NCBI GenBank assembly: GCA_964652585.1
Contig: CAZZDA010000010.1
Coordinates: 1 to 25,746 of the forward strand
Direction of reading: 5' to 3'
Length of the DNA stretch: 25,746 bases
Source of the DNA: CAZZDA01 sp964652585
Lineage (GTDB): Bacteria; Patescibacteriota; Patescibacteriia; UBA1544
The notes under the pieces are model-generated. The model ran no database searches, was not told where the DNA came from, and saw only the letters and a list, made by a program, of their open reading frames with translations. Position numbers and translations under genes: made by a program. This document shows positions 7,468 through 16,453 of this stretch, piece after piece (positions within the stretch are counted from its first letter, which is position 1; each line of letters starts with the position of its first letter).

Positions 7468-8268
7468 ATGCCTTTTGTTTTTACAGCGCTTGTTCCCCAT
7501 CCGCCAACACTGGTGGAAAACTTGGCGGGAGAATCAATAAAAGAACTCTCTGCAACAAGAGAGGCTTTTGTGCATTTGTCTCATGAATTGTACGCGGCAC
7601 GCCCCGATATACTACTTATCCTCTCTCCCCATGGCAATCTTTTGCCGGACGCGGTTGGCATCAATACTGCACCGAAATTTACCGGGTCATTATCTATATT
7701 TGGCGATCATAGCACCGGACATACCTATATCGGAGCTATTGGTTTTGCGCATCAAATCAAGGAACCCCTTGAAATAAAATATCGTATATCGTTGGTACAC
7801 CAGCCTGATCTTGATTACGGAGCCTACATACCTTTGCGCTATCTTATAAAAGAACAAAACAGCCTACCTATTGTACCTATGTACCCGGCGTTATTTTCAT
7901 TGGAAGATCATTTTACTATTGGCAAGGCGGTAAAAGACATGCTCTATGCTACCAATAAGCGTATCGCGCTGGTAGTAACCGGTGACTTAGCGCATCGGCA
8001 TGAAGTTCCGGGGAAAAATGGAGATAGGAACGCTCATGAAGCAGCACGTTTGTTTGATGCAAGGGCTCGAAAATTACTCCTTTCGCAAGATGTTAAGAAA
8101 TTATTAAATATTCCCGGAGAAGAAATTGCAGAATCAGGATCATGTCTTTTTCGACAGCTCACACTCTTTTTGGGTATGACAGAAGGAATACAGTACCATA
8201 TTGAGGAACTTGCCTACGAAACCTCTCAAGGCGTAGGCTATACGACACTCTATTATCAGCCTATATAA
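7468..8268 (+). CDS. LigB/Memo-like protein (class III extradiol dioxygenase superfamily)
   Basis: This protein has 266 residues. The ATG at 7468 is chosen because it gives the family N-terminus MPFVFTALVPHPP; codons upstream are repeat sequence. The fold is that of class III extradiol dioxygenase subunit B, AmmeMemoRadiSam protein B and Memo. Candidate metal-site residues are H11 (VPHPP), H55 (SPHGN), H176 (GDLAHRHE) and a late Glu in EEIAESGSC (about 218-226). Family members either cleave catechol-type rings with Fe(II) or act in poorly understood roles next to AMMECR1 and a radical SAM enzyme. Neither partner is present in the window: the gene is followed 17 bp later by a PriA-like gene. 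The superfamily is well supported. Substrate and reaction are not known, and no ring-cleavage pathway is visible. Confidence 0.75.
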   Translation: MPFVFTALVPHPPTLVENLAGESIKELSATREAFVHLSHELYAARPDILLILSPHGNLLPDAVGINTAPKFTGSLSIFGDHSTGHTYIGAIGFAHQIKEPLEIKYRISLVHQPDLDYGAYIPLRYLIKEQNSLPIVPMYPALFSLEDHFTIGKAVKDMLYATNKRIALVVTGDLAHRHEVPGKNGDRNAHEAARLFDARARKLLLSQDVKKLLNIPGEEIAESGSCLFRQLTLFLGMTEGIQYHIEELAYETSQGVGYTTLYYQPI

Positions 8269-8285
8269 CGAGTCTCTAAAATACT

Positions 8286-10127
8286 ATGTTTGCTTCTCTT
8301 ATTCCTTTACGGAAACTTCCCGCTACGCTTCCTCAAAGTTTTACCTATAACGTCCCCCAAGATTTGGAGGGACGGCTTTGTATCGGACAATTAGTTGAAG
8401 CCCCTTTTCAGAGAGGTGTCACGCAAGCAATTGTGTGGAGTATGGGGGGAAAAGCGCCAAAAGGCATTTTCCATATCAAAATGATTGCCTCTCTTATAAA
8501 GGAGCAGCCGTTACTGACACAAGCGCAGCATAAGCTTATACAGTGGATGAGTACACAGTATGCGGTACACCCGAGTATGCTTGTAAAACGTATTATGCCG
8601 GTACTGCCAAAAAAAGCTTCTCCAGATCATTATATACCTTCTTGTCCAGTTCCTAGACAGCAAAAGAAAGCAGTATATTATTTTGAGCAAACAGCCGGTG
8701 CTCTTCTTACCCCATCGCTGAAAAAACATATACGCAAGGCAAAACAAAATAAACAGCAGATACTTCTTCTTATCCCTGACTATTTTGCACTTGTTGCGGT
8801 AGCCGACAATTTAAAACGACAACGCATTTCTTTTACTGTTCTTCATAGTGATCTCACCGCGGCACAATATCGTGAATGTTATTTTTCCGCGGCGCAAACT
8901 AAAAACACGGTAATTCTTGGAACACGCAAAGCGCTTTTTCTACCATTTACAAATTTATATGCATGCGTACAACTTTTTGCGAATGACGCGAATTACAAGC
9001 AGTGGGATCAAAAACCACGCTATCACACGCATGATGTCGCGCGTATGTTGTGTACCCTGCATGGGGCAATGTATCTCCAACAAGATGTATATCCTTCAAC
9101 ACTTCATATCCCATCTATTACCGCAAAAAAGCTTTTCTTAAAAAAGCGTGAAGTCTCTGCGTGGCAAAAACCTCGTATTTTAAGTAAAGAATATCAATCA
9201 AAAGATCCCACACACCCTTCGCTGTTAGAAAGTATGAAGGACGCACTTGAACAAAGTAAACAAGTTCTATTGTTTGAGCAACACAGTTCTCATGATGCGT
9301 ATATGTTATGTAGAGAGTGTGGATGGACGCCGGTTTGCCCTCATTGCAATAAAATACTCTATAATACCGCTCTAAAGGTTCTTTCTTGTCCGCTATGTAC
9401 CTATCGCCAAGATCCTCCAGCAACTTGTCAGTCGTGCGCAAGCGATACGCTTTCTGAACGAAAAACACGCAGCGCAAACTACACAACAGCGCTAAAACGC
9501 ATAGTGCCTTTGACTCGTATTGTACATATACAAAGTACGCACACCGTTTCTGCAGTAGAAAAACTGTATGCGAGGTGGAAGAATCATGAAATTGATATAC
9601 TCATTGGAACTCCATCATTAGCACATGGATGGCTGTTGCCCCAAGTTGCATTTTCGTGTATACTCTCGCTTGAATCACTGCTCTCTCACCCAGGATTTCA
9701 GGAGCAGGAGCGTATGTTTCATTTTATCATACGCCTACTTTCCTCTAAAATTCCCCTGACCATTATCGCGCAAAATTCTGAAAACGAATTTCTTTCTTAT
9801 CTTGCAGAGAAGAAGCATAGGGCGTACTTTACCAAAGAGCTGCAAGAACGTACCTTACTTGCTTTTCCGCCGTATGTGCAGCTACTCTCTTTCACTACAC
9901 GTGCATCCGCGGAACAAAGAGTAACGGAGCGGTTGGATGCTCTTGAAAAAAAACTTAAAGATATGAAAGCGGTATTATACCGCACCCCCATCCCCTATCC
10001 GAAAAAACGAGGGTCATTTTATGGAAAAATTACCGTTAAGTACCCATGCTCTGCATTTTTTAAACTTCCTGATATGGTATATGGAGAAGTATGGACGGTA
10101 GATCCGAGCCCAGAGGATATACTGTAA
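8286..10127 (+). CDS. priA: PriA-like primosomal protein with degenerate helicase motifs
   Basis: PriA normally binds stalled forks, unwinds DNA and reloads DnaB. This homologue has 613 residues, against about 730 in E. coli. The N-terminal DNA-binding domain is recognisable (SFTYNVP, CIGQLVEAPFQRG). The zinc module is complete with eight Cys in four pairs: 342/345, 351/354, 368/371 and 381/384. The helicase core is not intact. The Walker A region reads FEQTAGALL (about 133-141) with no GKT. Motif II (normally DEEH) reads NDAN (233-236) while the following YKQ...RYH.HD is kept. GTQMIAKG has become GTPSLAHG, and the motif VI AGRAGR region reads RLLSS (about 483). There is no stop or frameshift, so the protein appears selected without ATPase activity. 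Actinobacterial PriA is a known parallel. Likely role: a structural primosome scaffold. Confidence 0.85.
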   Translation: MFASLIPLRKLPATLPQSFTYNVPQDLEGRLCIGQLVEAPFQRGVTQAIVWSMGGKAPKGIFHIKMIASLIKEQPLLTQAQHKLIQWMSTQYAVHPSMLVKRIMPVLPKKASPDHYIPSCPVPRQQKKAVYYFEQTAGALLTPSLKKHIRKAKQNKQQILLLIPDYFALVAVADNLKRQRISFTVLHSDLTAAQYRECYFSAAQTKNTVILGTRKALFLPFTNLYACVQLFANDANYKQWDQKPRYHTHDVARMLCTLHGAMYLQQDVYPSTLHIPSITAKKLFLKKREVSAWQKPRILSKEYQSKDPTHPSLLESMKDALEQSKQVLLFEQHSSHDAYMLCRECGWTPVCPHCNKILYNTALKVLSCPLCTYRQDPPATCQSCASDTLSERKTRSANYTTALKRIVPLTRIVHIQSTHTVSAVEKLYARWKNHEIDILIGTPSLAHGWLLPQVAFSCILSLESLLSHPGFQEQERMFHFIIRLLSSKIPLTIIAQNSENEFLSYLAEKKHRAYFTKELQERTLLAFPPYVQLLSFTTRASAEQRVTERLDALEKKLKDMKAVLYRTPIPYPKKRGSFYGKITVKYPCSAFFKLPDMVYGEVWTVDPSPEDIL

Positions 10128-10163
10128 TCTCATATCTCATAACTTGGAACTCATAACTCATTA
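10128..10163. repeat. Short ctcata/aactcat word run
   Basis: The gap between priA and def (47 bp) is filled by repeats of ctcata and aactcat. A related run (ctcgtaactcataactt) occurs at 15295-15312, overlapping a glycosyltransferase start codon. These are probably small dispersed intergenic repeats. No promoter or gene was seen in this gap. Confidence 0.5.
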
Positions 10164-10174
10164 AACACATACAC

Positions 10175-10660
10175 ATGATAAGAACAATAGTTACAAAAGA
10201 CATGCCGAGTATTCGGGAAATATCAAAAGAAGTTGATAAGGATTTTCTTGTGTCTGTAGAGTGTAAACAATTGCTGGCTGATATGGAAGAAACGATGAAG
10301 GCAACTGATGGTGTGGGTATTGCGGCATCCCAGATTGGTGAAAATATTCGTATTGTATTGGTTACTGATGAGCACAAAAAACAGTTTCTTGTTCATCCAA
10401 AAGTTACTTGGGCATCGTGGCGCAAGTCATGGGGTGAAGAAGGGTGTCTCTCCGTACCAGGTGTGTTCGGACAAGTACGAAGACCGGCAAGCATTAAGGT
10501 GAGTGCACTGGATGTGGAAGGAAAAGAGATTTATTTTGATGCCAAGGGTTTTTTCGCGAGAGTTATTCAGCATGAAATTGATCACTTGGACGGCATTCTT
10601 TTTATTGATCGAGCGAAAGATTTGCATGAAGTGAAAAAGGGAAATGAACAAGCAATATAA
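10175..10660 (+). CDS. def: Peptide deformylase
   Basis: This enzyme removes the formyl group from the N-terminal Met of nascent proteins at the ribosome. It has 161 residues, normal for the family. All three metal and active-site motifs are present: GVGIAASQIG (46-55, motif GxGxAAxQ), EGCLS (C91 as metal ligand) and QHEIDH (H133, H137 as ligands, E134 catalytic). It is translationally close to fmt, which starts 2 bases after its stop. The pair thus encodes both the addition and the removal of the formyl group. The ATG at 10175 is preceded by repeat sequence without a Shine-Dalgarno site. Confidence 0.96.
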   Translation: MIRTIVTKDMPSIREISKEVDKDFLVSVECKQLLADMEETMKATDGVGIAASQIGENIRIVLVTDEHKKQFLVHPKVTWASWRKSWGEEGCLSVPGVFGQVRRPASIKVSALDVEGKEIYFDAKGFFARVIQHEIDHLDGILFIDRAKDLHEVKKGNEQAI

Positions 10661-10662
10661 AT

Positions 10663-11679
10663 ATGAAACCAATACGACTCATTTTTTTTGGCACAGGGGC
10701 GTTTGCAGTCCCTGCTTTGCGTTTTTTGGCAGCAGACCCTCATTATGAAGTACTGCTTGTGGTGACTCAACCTGATAGACCACAAGGAAGAAAAAAAGAA
10801 CGTATCCCCTCTCCTGTAAAAAAGGTTGCTCAAGAGTTTGATATTACGGTTTTTCAGCCGGAGAGTGTTAAGGATACTTATGCAATAAAGGAAATAGCAT
10901 ATTATGATCCTGATGTGACGATATTGGCGGCATATGGTCAAATAGTACCGCAAGAACTTTTAGATATTGCGCCCAAAGGTATGCTGAATCTTCATGGCTC
11001 GCTCTTGCCGCAGCTTCGAGGTGCGTCCCCTATTCAAACGGCTATTTTAGAAGGTTTTGAGGAAACGGGTGTGACGCTTATGCTTGTGGATGAAAAAATG
11101 GATCACGGTCATATTCTCGCAAAAAGATCTCTCGTACTCACTGGTACAGAGACAACCCCCATGCTTGAAGAAAAGATTGCGAGTATTGCAGCAGAGCTTT
11201 TAGAAAATAATCTTTCACAATATATTGAAGGATCGCTTAAACCTCAAGAACAAGATCATGACGCTGCTACCTTTTGTAAAATTATAAAAAAGGAAGATGG
11301 ATTGATTGATTGGAAGAAAGGTGCACAAGAGATAAATCAGCAAATACGTGCTTATACTCCCTGGCCTGGAAGCTATACATTTTTCAACGAAAAAAAACTA
11401 ACTATTCACAAAGCTTCTGTATCTCAAGAACAATCACAACTACCCCCCGGCACTGTTTTCCGATTTTTCGGGAAAACATCGGGTGTCGAGGAGGAACGAA
11501 GAGACGGAAGTACACCTGATGTTGAGGAGAAAAAACAAAAAAATCTCATTCTTATCTCTTGCGGTACCGGATCGCTTATTTTGGAAGAAGTACAGTTGGA
11601 AGGGAAAAGGTCTTTAAAAATTGAAGAATTTATTCGCGGTTATCCAAAATTTGTTGATTTACGTTTAATGGCAGAATAA
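10663..11679 (+). CDS. fmt: Methionyl-tRNA formyltransferase
   Basis: This enzyme transfers a formyl group from 10-formyl-tetrahydrofolate to Met-tRNAfMet for initiation. It has 338 residues, slightly long. The N-terminal Rossmann-type catalytic domain shows FFGTGAFAVPAL at the start and NLHGSLLPQLRGASPIQ with N109 and H111; D147 in EKMDHGH completes the catalytic triad. The C-terminal beta-barrel begins near 215 (WKKGAQEINQQIRAYTPWPG). An unusual charged insert (about 265-295, SGVEEERRDGSTPDVEEK) interrupts the barrel where relatives have a short loop, and its DNA contains a small palindrome. The last 50 bp overlap the convergent gene's 3' end. Confidence 0.95.
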   Translation: MKPIRLIFFGTGAFAVPALRFLAADPHYEVLLVVTQPDRPQGRKKERIPSPVKKVAQEFDITVFQPESVKDTYAIKEIAYYDPDVTILAAYGQIVPQELLDIAPKGMLNLHGSLLPQLRGASPIQTAILEGFEETGVTLMLVDEKMDHGHILAKRSLVLTGTETTPMLEEKIASIAAELLENNLSQYIEGSLKPQEQDHDAATFCKIIKKEDGLIDWKKGAQEINQQIRAYTPWPGSYTFFNEKKLTIHKASVSQEQSQLPPGTVFRFFGKTSGVEEERRDGSTPDVEEKKQKNLILISCGTGSLILEEVQLEGKRSLKIEEFIRGYPKFVDLRLMAE

Positions 11680-13147
11680 TAAAAGTAAAAAGCAGCAACA
11701 ACCCTATACCAAGCGGGTGGTTAAGATATGGGCTAAAAGCGTGAGTGACAGCAAGTGCTATCATACCAATACCAAAGCTGTATACTAGGTTATTTTGTGA
11801 AGCAATTTTTAGCCACTCCTTTCCTAACACCCAAAATAGCCATGTAAGCGCAAGAAGTCCTACTATACCCATCTTTAGCCACATATCAAGATAACCCCAC
11901 TCAAAAGCGCTTGTGGTGTAAAGTCCGTCCGGATGTGTCGCTAACACACGCGGATCTTGTGAAGTATAGGTTACCGTAGCGCCAAACCCTTGCCCTAATA
12001 CAGTGGCTTTTTTTATTTCATGACCAAGCGGTGTAAGAAGCGACCAACGGCTTGCTACTCCCGCCTCTCCGGTAAATGTTGCTGCGCGTTCTGCAAGTAT
12101 TGAAAGATCAAACGAACCAAAGCCTAATCCAGGGATCGGTACTACGGCAACAAACCACGCAAGAACAATACCAAAAACTCCTATAATAAGACTTGCACCA
12201 AAAAATTTAAACGACTTTATAATGGATGGCTTATAAAGTTGTCCATTGGTGATAAAGAATGGCAACAAAAACGCAAAAGCCAATCCAACTACAATACCAA
12301 CCCAAAAGGAACGTGATCCGCTTGCAAACAAAGATGCGGCCATAAGTCCGCCAAATAACCAAAGTAATCGCGTTTGTTTTTTTGGAAGTTTGTGTAGTAC
12401 TACTATGCTTACGACCATAAAAAAGCCAACGAGATGAAATATTTGGCTTTGCAAAAATATTCGGCTTACTCCCCCCACAAGCTGCGTGATCTCCCCTACT
12501 CCGGTAATACGCACCCAGCGATATACCGGCTCCCACCAATACCATACAGGGTGAGAAAACCATAACACAAGCCATAAGACTTTCAGCGCAAGTATGGTTG
12601 TTGCAGCTGTTATGATACCCATCATTCTCTCAATGAAGCGCGGTTTTTGATATACGGTGATAAGCGGCAAGAGCAATACTCCATAAAGATAATTATTTAC
12701 ATCAAAAAATATTCCTGAAAACCCCTGTTGTAAAACAAAACCTCGTACTATACCCCAAAAAATAGCAACGCCAAAGAAGAGATATGCTTTCCCAAGCGTT
12801 GTGGCAAAGAACGAAAAACACTGCTTACGAACTTCTTTTTGCAACAAAAATTGCCCAAGCCATACCGCCATGACCACAAGAAACAATCCCATTCTTAAAG
12901 AAAGATCAATACTGCCAATCGGCAATGAAAGTAAATACCCCTTGGAACCCATGACCAGTTCCGCAAATACGGCGTAAAGCCCTACTTCAAGCCGCCGAAG
13001 CGTTGCCGCCAGCACAGTCAAAAGCACAATAATAAAAGCTGTAGTGCCAAAAGCAGGTAAAAGGTAGCCAAAGAAAGAGACTAACTCTACTAGTATAAGC
13101 ACTAATAGCGTGAAGCGAAAAATAGTTTTATTGAGTATGTTAGACAT
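11630..13147 (-). CDS. O-antigen ligase/polymerase-like (Wzy/WaaL) membrane protein
   Basis: This integral membrane protein has 505 residues and roughly 10-12 hydrophobic helices. The Wzy_C/O-antigen-ligase signature is present: the FASGSRSFWVGIVVG helix (about 277-291), then a large external loop with GQGFGATVTYTS and HPDGLYTTSAFEWGYLDMWLKMGIVGLL. The HP/H-x-x-Y-x-x-x-x-E-x-G pattern is typical of the site that handles lipid-linked glycan. It is the last gene of the polysaccharide operon, 20 bp after a GT2 gene. It probably polymerises or transfers the repeat unit assembled by the upstream enzymes. Its last 50 bp overlap the end of fmt on the other strand, with no terminator space between them. 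Polymerase and ligase roles cannot be told apart from sequence. Confidence 0.85.
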   Translation of the reverse strand: MSNILNKTIFRFTLLVLILVELVSFFGYLLPAFGTTAFIIVLLTVLAATLRRLEVGLYAVFAELVMGSKGYLLSLPIGSIDLSLRMGLFLVVMAVWLGQFLLQKEVRKQCFSFFATTLGKAYLFFGVAIFWGIVRGFVLQQGFSGIFFDVNNYLYGVLLLPLITVYQKPRFIERMMGIITAATTILALKVLWLVLWFSHPVWYWWEPVYRWVRITGVGEITQLVGGVSRIFLQSQIFHLVGFFMVVSIVVLHKLPKKQTRLLWLFGGLMAASLFASGSRSFWVGIVVGLAFAFLLPFFITNGQLYKPSIIKSFKFFGASLIIGVFGIVLAWFVAVVPIPGLGFGSFDLSILAERAATFTGEAGVASRWSLLTPLGHEIKKATVLGQGFGATVTYTSQDPRVLATHPDGLYTTSAFEWGYLDMWLKMGIVGLLALTWLFWVLGKEWLKIASQNNLVYSFGIGMIALAVTHAFSPYLNHPLGIGLLLLFTFIILPLNVNQQILDNRE

Positions 13148-13167
13148 CGGATGTTTAACAGAGTAAG

Positions 13168-14082
13168 TTAGAGCTTTTTATTTCTCTTGATCGGTTTCAT
13201 ATATTCAAACATCTGTACAAGCCATGCAAGTCCAATACTTATCTTGGTCAAAGGGTAGAGAAGATAATAGTGATAGCGTGGCAAGTGTTTTGATGCATAA
13301 TGAAGCATACTTGCCGTAAACCACCTTTGCTTTTGTGTCGATAGTTTTTGTTGAAAGCTCTCCCCTTTTACATGCATAATATGTGCCAATGGTGTAAAGG
13401 TAATGTGCCAACCTGCGTTTTTTGCCCTTTTACACCAGTCAGCTTCCTCAAACCATATCCAAAATTTTTCGTCTAACAATCCTATTTTTTCTACCGCTTC
13501 TTTTCGTATAAAAAGTGCGGCGCCCATGACTTGATCTACTGACCGTTCGCTTTTATGATCAAAATCTACTTGGTAGTACTTTCGAATACTCTTTGGCTGG
13601 AAAAAATGATGGAGCTTTAAGAGGGTTATGGCAAGTGATGAAAATATTGGAAACCCGCGCGTTGAAGACTGAATACTTCCGTCAGGGTTTATGAGCTGCG
13701 GTCCCGCGATACCAACTTTTTTATGAGCATCAAGCCATGCAACCATTTTTTGCAGTGCTTCATCGCGAATTTCCGTATCGGGATTGAGTAATACGTAGTA
13801 ATGCCCTTGTGCATATTTCAGTGCTTGGTTATTCGCCTTTGCAAAACCAAGATTTTCCTTATTTGTAATAAGATGCACTTGTGGAAATTTTTCTTTTACC
13901 ATTGCCGCCGATCTGTCTTGCGAGCTATTATCCACCACAAACACTTCAAATGTAATATTTTTTGTTTCTTGGTAAATGCTCGCAAGCGTTTTTTCTAACA
14001 GCGCTCGTACATTCCAAGAAACAATGATAATAGAAATATCAAGGGATATTTTTGATCTTTCCTGTATGTTTTTTTGTTTCAT
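13168..14082 (-). CDS. Family 2 glycosyltransferase (rhamnosyltransferase-like)
   Basis: This 304-residue protein has a GT-A fold. The N-terminal ISIIIVSWNVRALLEKTLAS strand-helix and FVVDNSSQDRS bind the sugar nucleotide. NLGFAKANNQAL and LLNPDTEI (the DxD equivalent, about residue 99) bind metal and donor. GAALFIRKEAVEKIGLLDEKFWIWFEEADWC is the acceptor/ED-type motif of rhamnosyl- and galactofuranosyl-transferase-like members. There is a short amphipathic or membrane-associated C-terminus. It starts 3 bases after the stop of the preceding glycosyltransferase. Donor sugar is not predictable. Confidence 0.9.
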   Translation of the reverse strand: MKQKNIQERSKISLDISIIIVSWNVRALLEKTLASIYQETKNITFEVFVVDNSSQDRSAAMVKEKFPQVHLITNKENLGFAKANNQALKYAQGHYYVLLNPDTEIRDEALQKMVAWLDAHKKVGIAGPQLINPDGSIQSSTRGFPIFSSLAITLLKLHHFFQPKSIRKYYQVDFDHKSERSVDQVMGAALFIRKEAVEKIGLLDEKFWIWFEEADWCKRAKNAGWHITFTPLAHIMHVKGESFQQKLSTQKQRWFTASMLHYASKHLPRYHYYLLYPLTKISIGLAWLVQMFEYMKPIKRNKKL

Positions 14083-14085
14083 GTT

Positions 14086-15306
14086 CTATGTTACGTGTTT
14101 TATGATTTTTTGCATATCTTGAAAACGTTGTTTCCAATCAATGGCTTCTAAAATATGCTGCGGAAGAGTATGTTTTTCGGAAGATTTTGCAAGTAACTGT
14201 TGTAGGTGCCGTACAAAGTCTCGCGCGTCTTTTCCGATACGTATGTATGGAGCAAGTACCGAGGGTAAAGACGGAAATGGCGTAGAAATAACAGGAAGTC
14301 CGGCTGCAAAGTAGTCGTAGAGCTTCATAGGATCCATCGAGTCCATTAAAGGCGTACGTTTGTGCGTCAACAATCCAATACGTGCATGTGCAAAATAGAG
14401 GGGCAGTTCATTATAATCCTTTCTTCCAAGAAAGTATACGTTTTTAAGACTGCCAAGCTTTTCCATAATATCGTGCCGAACTTCTTTCCATACATCGCCA
14501 ATATAGACAAATGATACTTGCGGCAGTTGCTGCGCAACTTGTGCTGCAAGCTCTGTATCAAAGCGTGCTTGGATATTTCCTACATAGAGTACGCGAGGTT
14601 CGGGAATGTCTTTTAAGTCATGCGGTATGGAGATAGGTTCTTTGCGACTCTCAAAAAGAGCAGTATCTACGCCATTTGGAATTGGTACGACATTTTTTGT
14701 TCGACCTCTCTGCTCAAAAAAGCGCTGCATATATGTTGAAACGGTAAAAATAGTATGAGTATGTTGCGCAATATGTGCATACCCTTTCTCAAGACGCTCT
14801 TTTGCTTGATAGAGGCTTGGATGTGCCGTCCAGTCATCTACCGCGTCAAAAACATGACATGTTGCCGGAAAATCAATAAAACTGCTTCCTACAAGAGGAT
14901 TGTATGACCATACAATTCCTTTGGTGTATCCTACCCCAAACACTAATTTTTTACATGACTCGTAAAATGTATTTTCCGACCATAGAGGAGCTATGCTTGT
15001 CAGCACATATACAGGCGCCGATCTCTCAAAAAGAGGTTTTTTGACGCGCAGAAGTAGTGTATGCCATCCCGCTCTCCCCTCTTGTTCAAATAGCGATGTG
15101 TTGGAAAGGTGGTTAATGATTGTGCGTACACCTCTTTTTATCGTGTGCGGTGTAAAATCTATCAAGAAGAGTTTTTTATCAGGGTATTTTTTAGCAATTT
15201 CCCGCACGATAAAAAAATTTCTATTGCGCACGCCTTTTACCCAATCGGTATAAGGCGACATATTAAAAACAATAATATCGCCACTCTCTTGAATCTCGTA
15301 ACTCAT
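14086..15306 (-). CDS. Family 1/4-type glycosyltransferase (TuaH-like)
   Basis: This 406-residue protein has a GT-B fold. The N-terminal domain opens with DIIVFNMSPYTDWVKG and contains CHVFDAVDDW, similar to TuaH-type transferases. The C-terminal donor domain shows VPIPNGVD, RVLYVGNI and PMKLYDYFAAGLPVIST (the usual E/K-x-x-EY-x-A-x-G-PVV site). The ATG at 15306 lies inside a ctcataact-type repeat. The next Met (residue 16) would cut the first beta-strand, so the upstream start is kept. It follows the GT4 gene by 18 bp. Sugar specificity is unknown. Confidence 0.88.
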   Translation of the reverse strand: MSYEIQESGDIIVFNMSPYTDWVKGVRNRNFFIVREIAKKYPDKKLFLIDFTPHTIKRGVRTIINHLSNTSLFEQEGRAGWHTLLLRVKKPLFERSAPVYVLTSIAPLWSENTFYESCKKLVFGVGYTKGIVWSYNPLVGSSFIDFPATCHVFDAVDDWTAHPSLYQAKERLEKGYAHIAQHTHTIFTVSTYMQRFFEQRGRTKNVVPIPNGVDTALFESRKEPISIPHDLKDIPEPRVLYVGNIQARFDTELAAQVAQQLPQVSFVYIGDVWKEVRHDIMEKLGSLKNVYFLGRKDYNELPLYFAHARIGLLTHKRTPLMDSMDPMKLYDYFAAGLPVISTPFPSLPSVLAPYIRIGKDARDFVRHLQQLLAKSSEKHTLPQHILEAIDWKQRFQDMQKIIKHVT

Positions 15307-15324
15307 AACTTAAAACATAAAAAA

Positions 15325-16446
15325 TTAATTTGATGAAAGCTGTGCTAGCGCTTGTTTAAGTTTTTGTGCCTGAACATCCCACTGAAATTCTTTTCTTGCT
15401 CGTTTTTTTGCCGCACTTCCCAGCCGCTCTCTATAAGACGTATCGGTTAAAAGTTTTATTAATGCATGTAATAACTCTGTATCGTTTTTCACAATAAGCC
15501 CTGTCTTTTCATGAATAACCGCTTCCGGCGCACCGCCGGAATTTCCTGCTATCGCAGGCTTTCCAAAAAGCGCCGCTTCCAAATAGACAAGTCCAAACCC
15601 CTCTACGTCACCATTAATATTTTGATTAGGCATAGCGAAAACTGTTGCCGCACGATAGTATGCTGCAAGTTTTTCGTCTACTACCTTTCCTATGAAATGC
15701 ACCCTTTCCTGTATAAGAGGGTGTTTTTTTGAGAGTTTGTCTACCCGTTGCTGAAGTGCGGAAAGCTCCTCGCCATCCCCTATAACCGCATAGTGTGTAT
15801 CTGGTAGTTTTTCAAGTAGCTGCGGCATTAGTGCAATAATACGGTCAAATCCTTTACGTTCCACCAATCGTCCTACCGAGAGAATGAGTGGTTTATTTTG
15901 CAGCTTTTGAGGCAGAAGAGCATTGCTTTTTGTATGGACTGTAAGATCTGTCGGACAAGGATGTACAATAACAGAAGAGAGAACGCCGCATTGTTGTGCA
16001 AGCTTCTCTGTGTGGCGGCTATTGGCAACAACAAAAGAAGCATTTTTAAGAATTATTTTTGCGAGGTATTTTTTTCTTCCGGAAAGAATGCCAATATCCA
16101 TACCATGTACAAAAACAATATAAGGTGTTTGAGAGAAAAGTTTTAGCAACACACATACGGTACCAATAGGTAGGAGCTGTCCGGCCCATAATATATTGAT
16201 ATTATGTATACGAACCAAGCGCCATATCGTAAAGATGCTTTTTGTCCAGCGAGGCCAAAGCCAATGGGACCAAAGAAGATTTTTGCGGAGTACTTGTGTG
16301 TGAGAACTTTCTTTTGTATCGCGAGCACACGGAGCTACTACCAGCACCTCTTCTTTAGTGAATTGCTCCACAAGATCTTGATAGTATCGCGCAACGCCGC
16401 CAACTACCGGTGGAAAATCTAGGGTGATAAATAATGATTTTTTCAT
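15325..16446 (-). CDS. Family 4 glycosyltransferase
   Basis: This is a GT-B enzyme of 373 residues from the ATG at 16446. That start has a GAGG ribosome site 4-5 bases upstream, lies 7 bases past the stop of the flippase gene, and yields the classic N-terminus MKKSLFITLDFPPVVGGVARY. Longer starts would run into the flippase gene. Motifs: FVHGMDIG and ANSRHTEKLA (acceptor side), ILSVGRLVERKGFDRII (donor phosphate binding), and EGFGLVYLEAALFGKPAIAG (nucleotide-sugar EX7E site). It would add one sugar to the lipid-linked unit at the cytoplasmic face. Confidence 0.92.
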   Translation of the reverse strand: MKKSLFITLDFPPVVGGVARYYQDLVEQFTKEEVLVVAPCARDTKESSHTQVLRKNLLWSHWLWPRWTKSIFTIWRLVRIHNINILWAGQLLPIGTVCVLLKLFSQTPYIVFVHGMDIGILSGRKKYLAKIILKNASFVVANSRHTEKLAQQCGVLSSVIVHPCPTDLTVHTKSNALLPQKLQNKPLILSVGRLVERKGFDRIIALMPQLLEKLPDTHYAVIGDGEELSALQQRVDKLSKKHPLIQERVHFIGKVVDEKLAAYYRAATVFAMPNQNINGDVEGFGLVYLEAALFGKPAIAGNSGGAPEAVIHEKTGLIVKNDTELLHALIKLLTDTSYRERLGSAAKKRARKEFQWDVQAQKLKQALAQLSSN

Positions 16447-16453
16447 AAATTCC

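Noticed and set aside
8286..10127. Calling the PriA-like gene a pseudogene
   Set aside because: The frame is uninterrupted, zinc cysteines and many flanking motif residues are conserved, so it looks selected.
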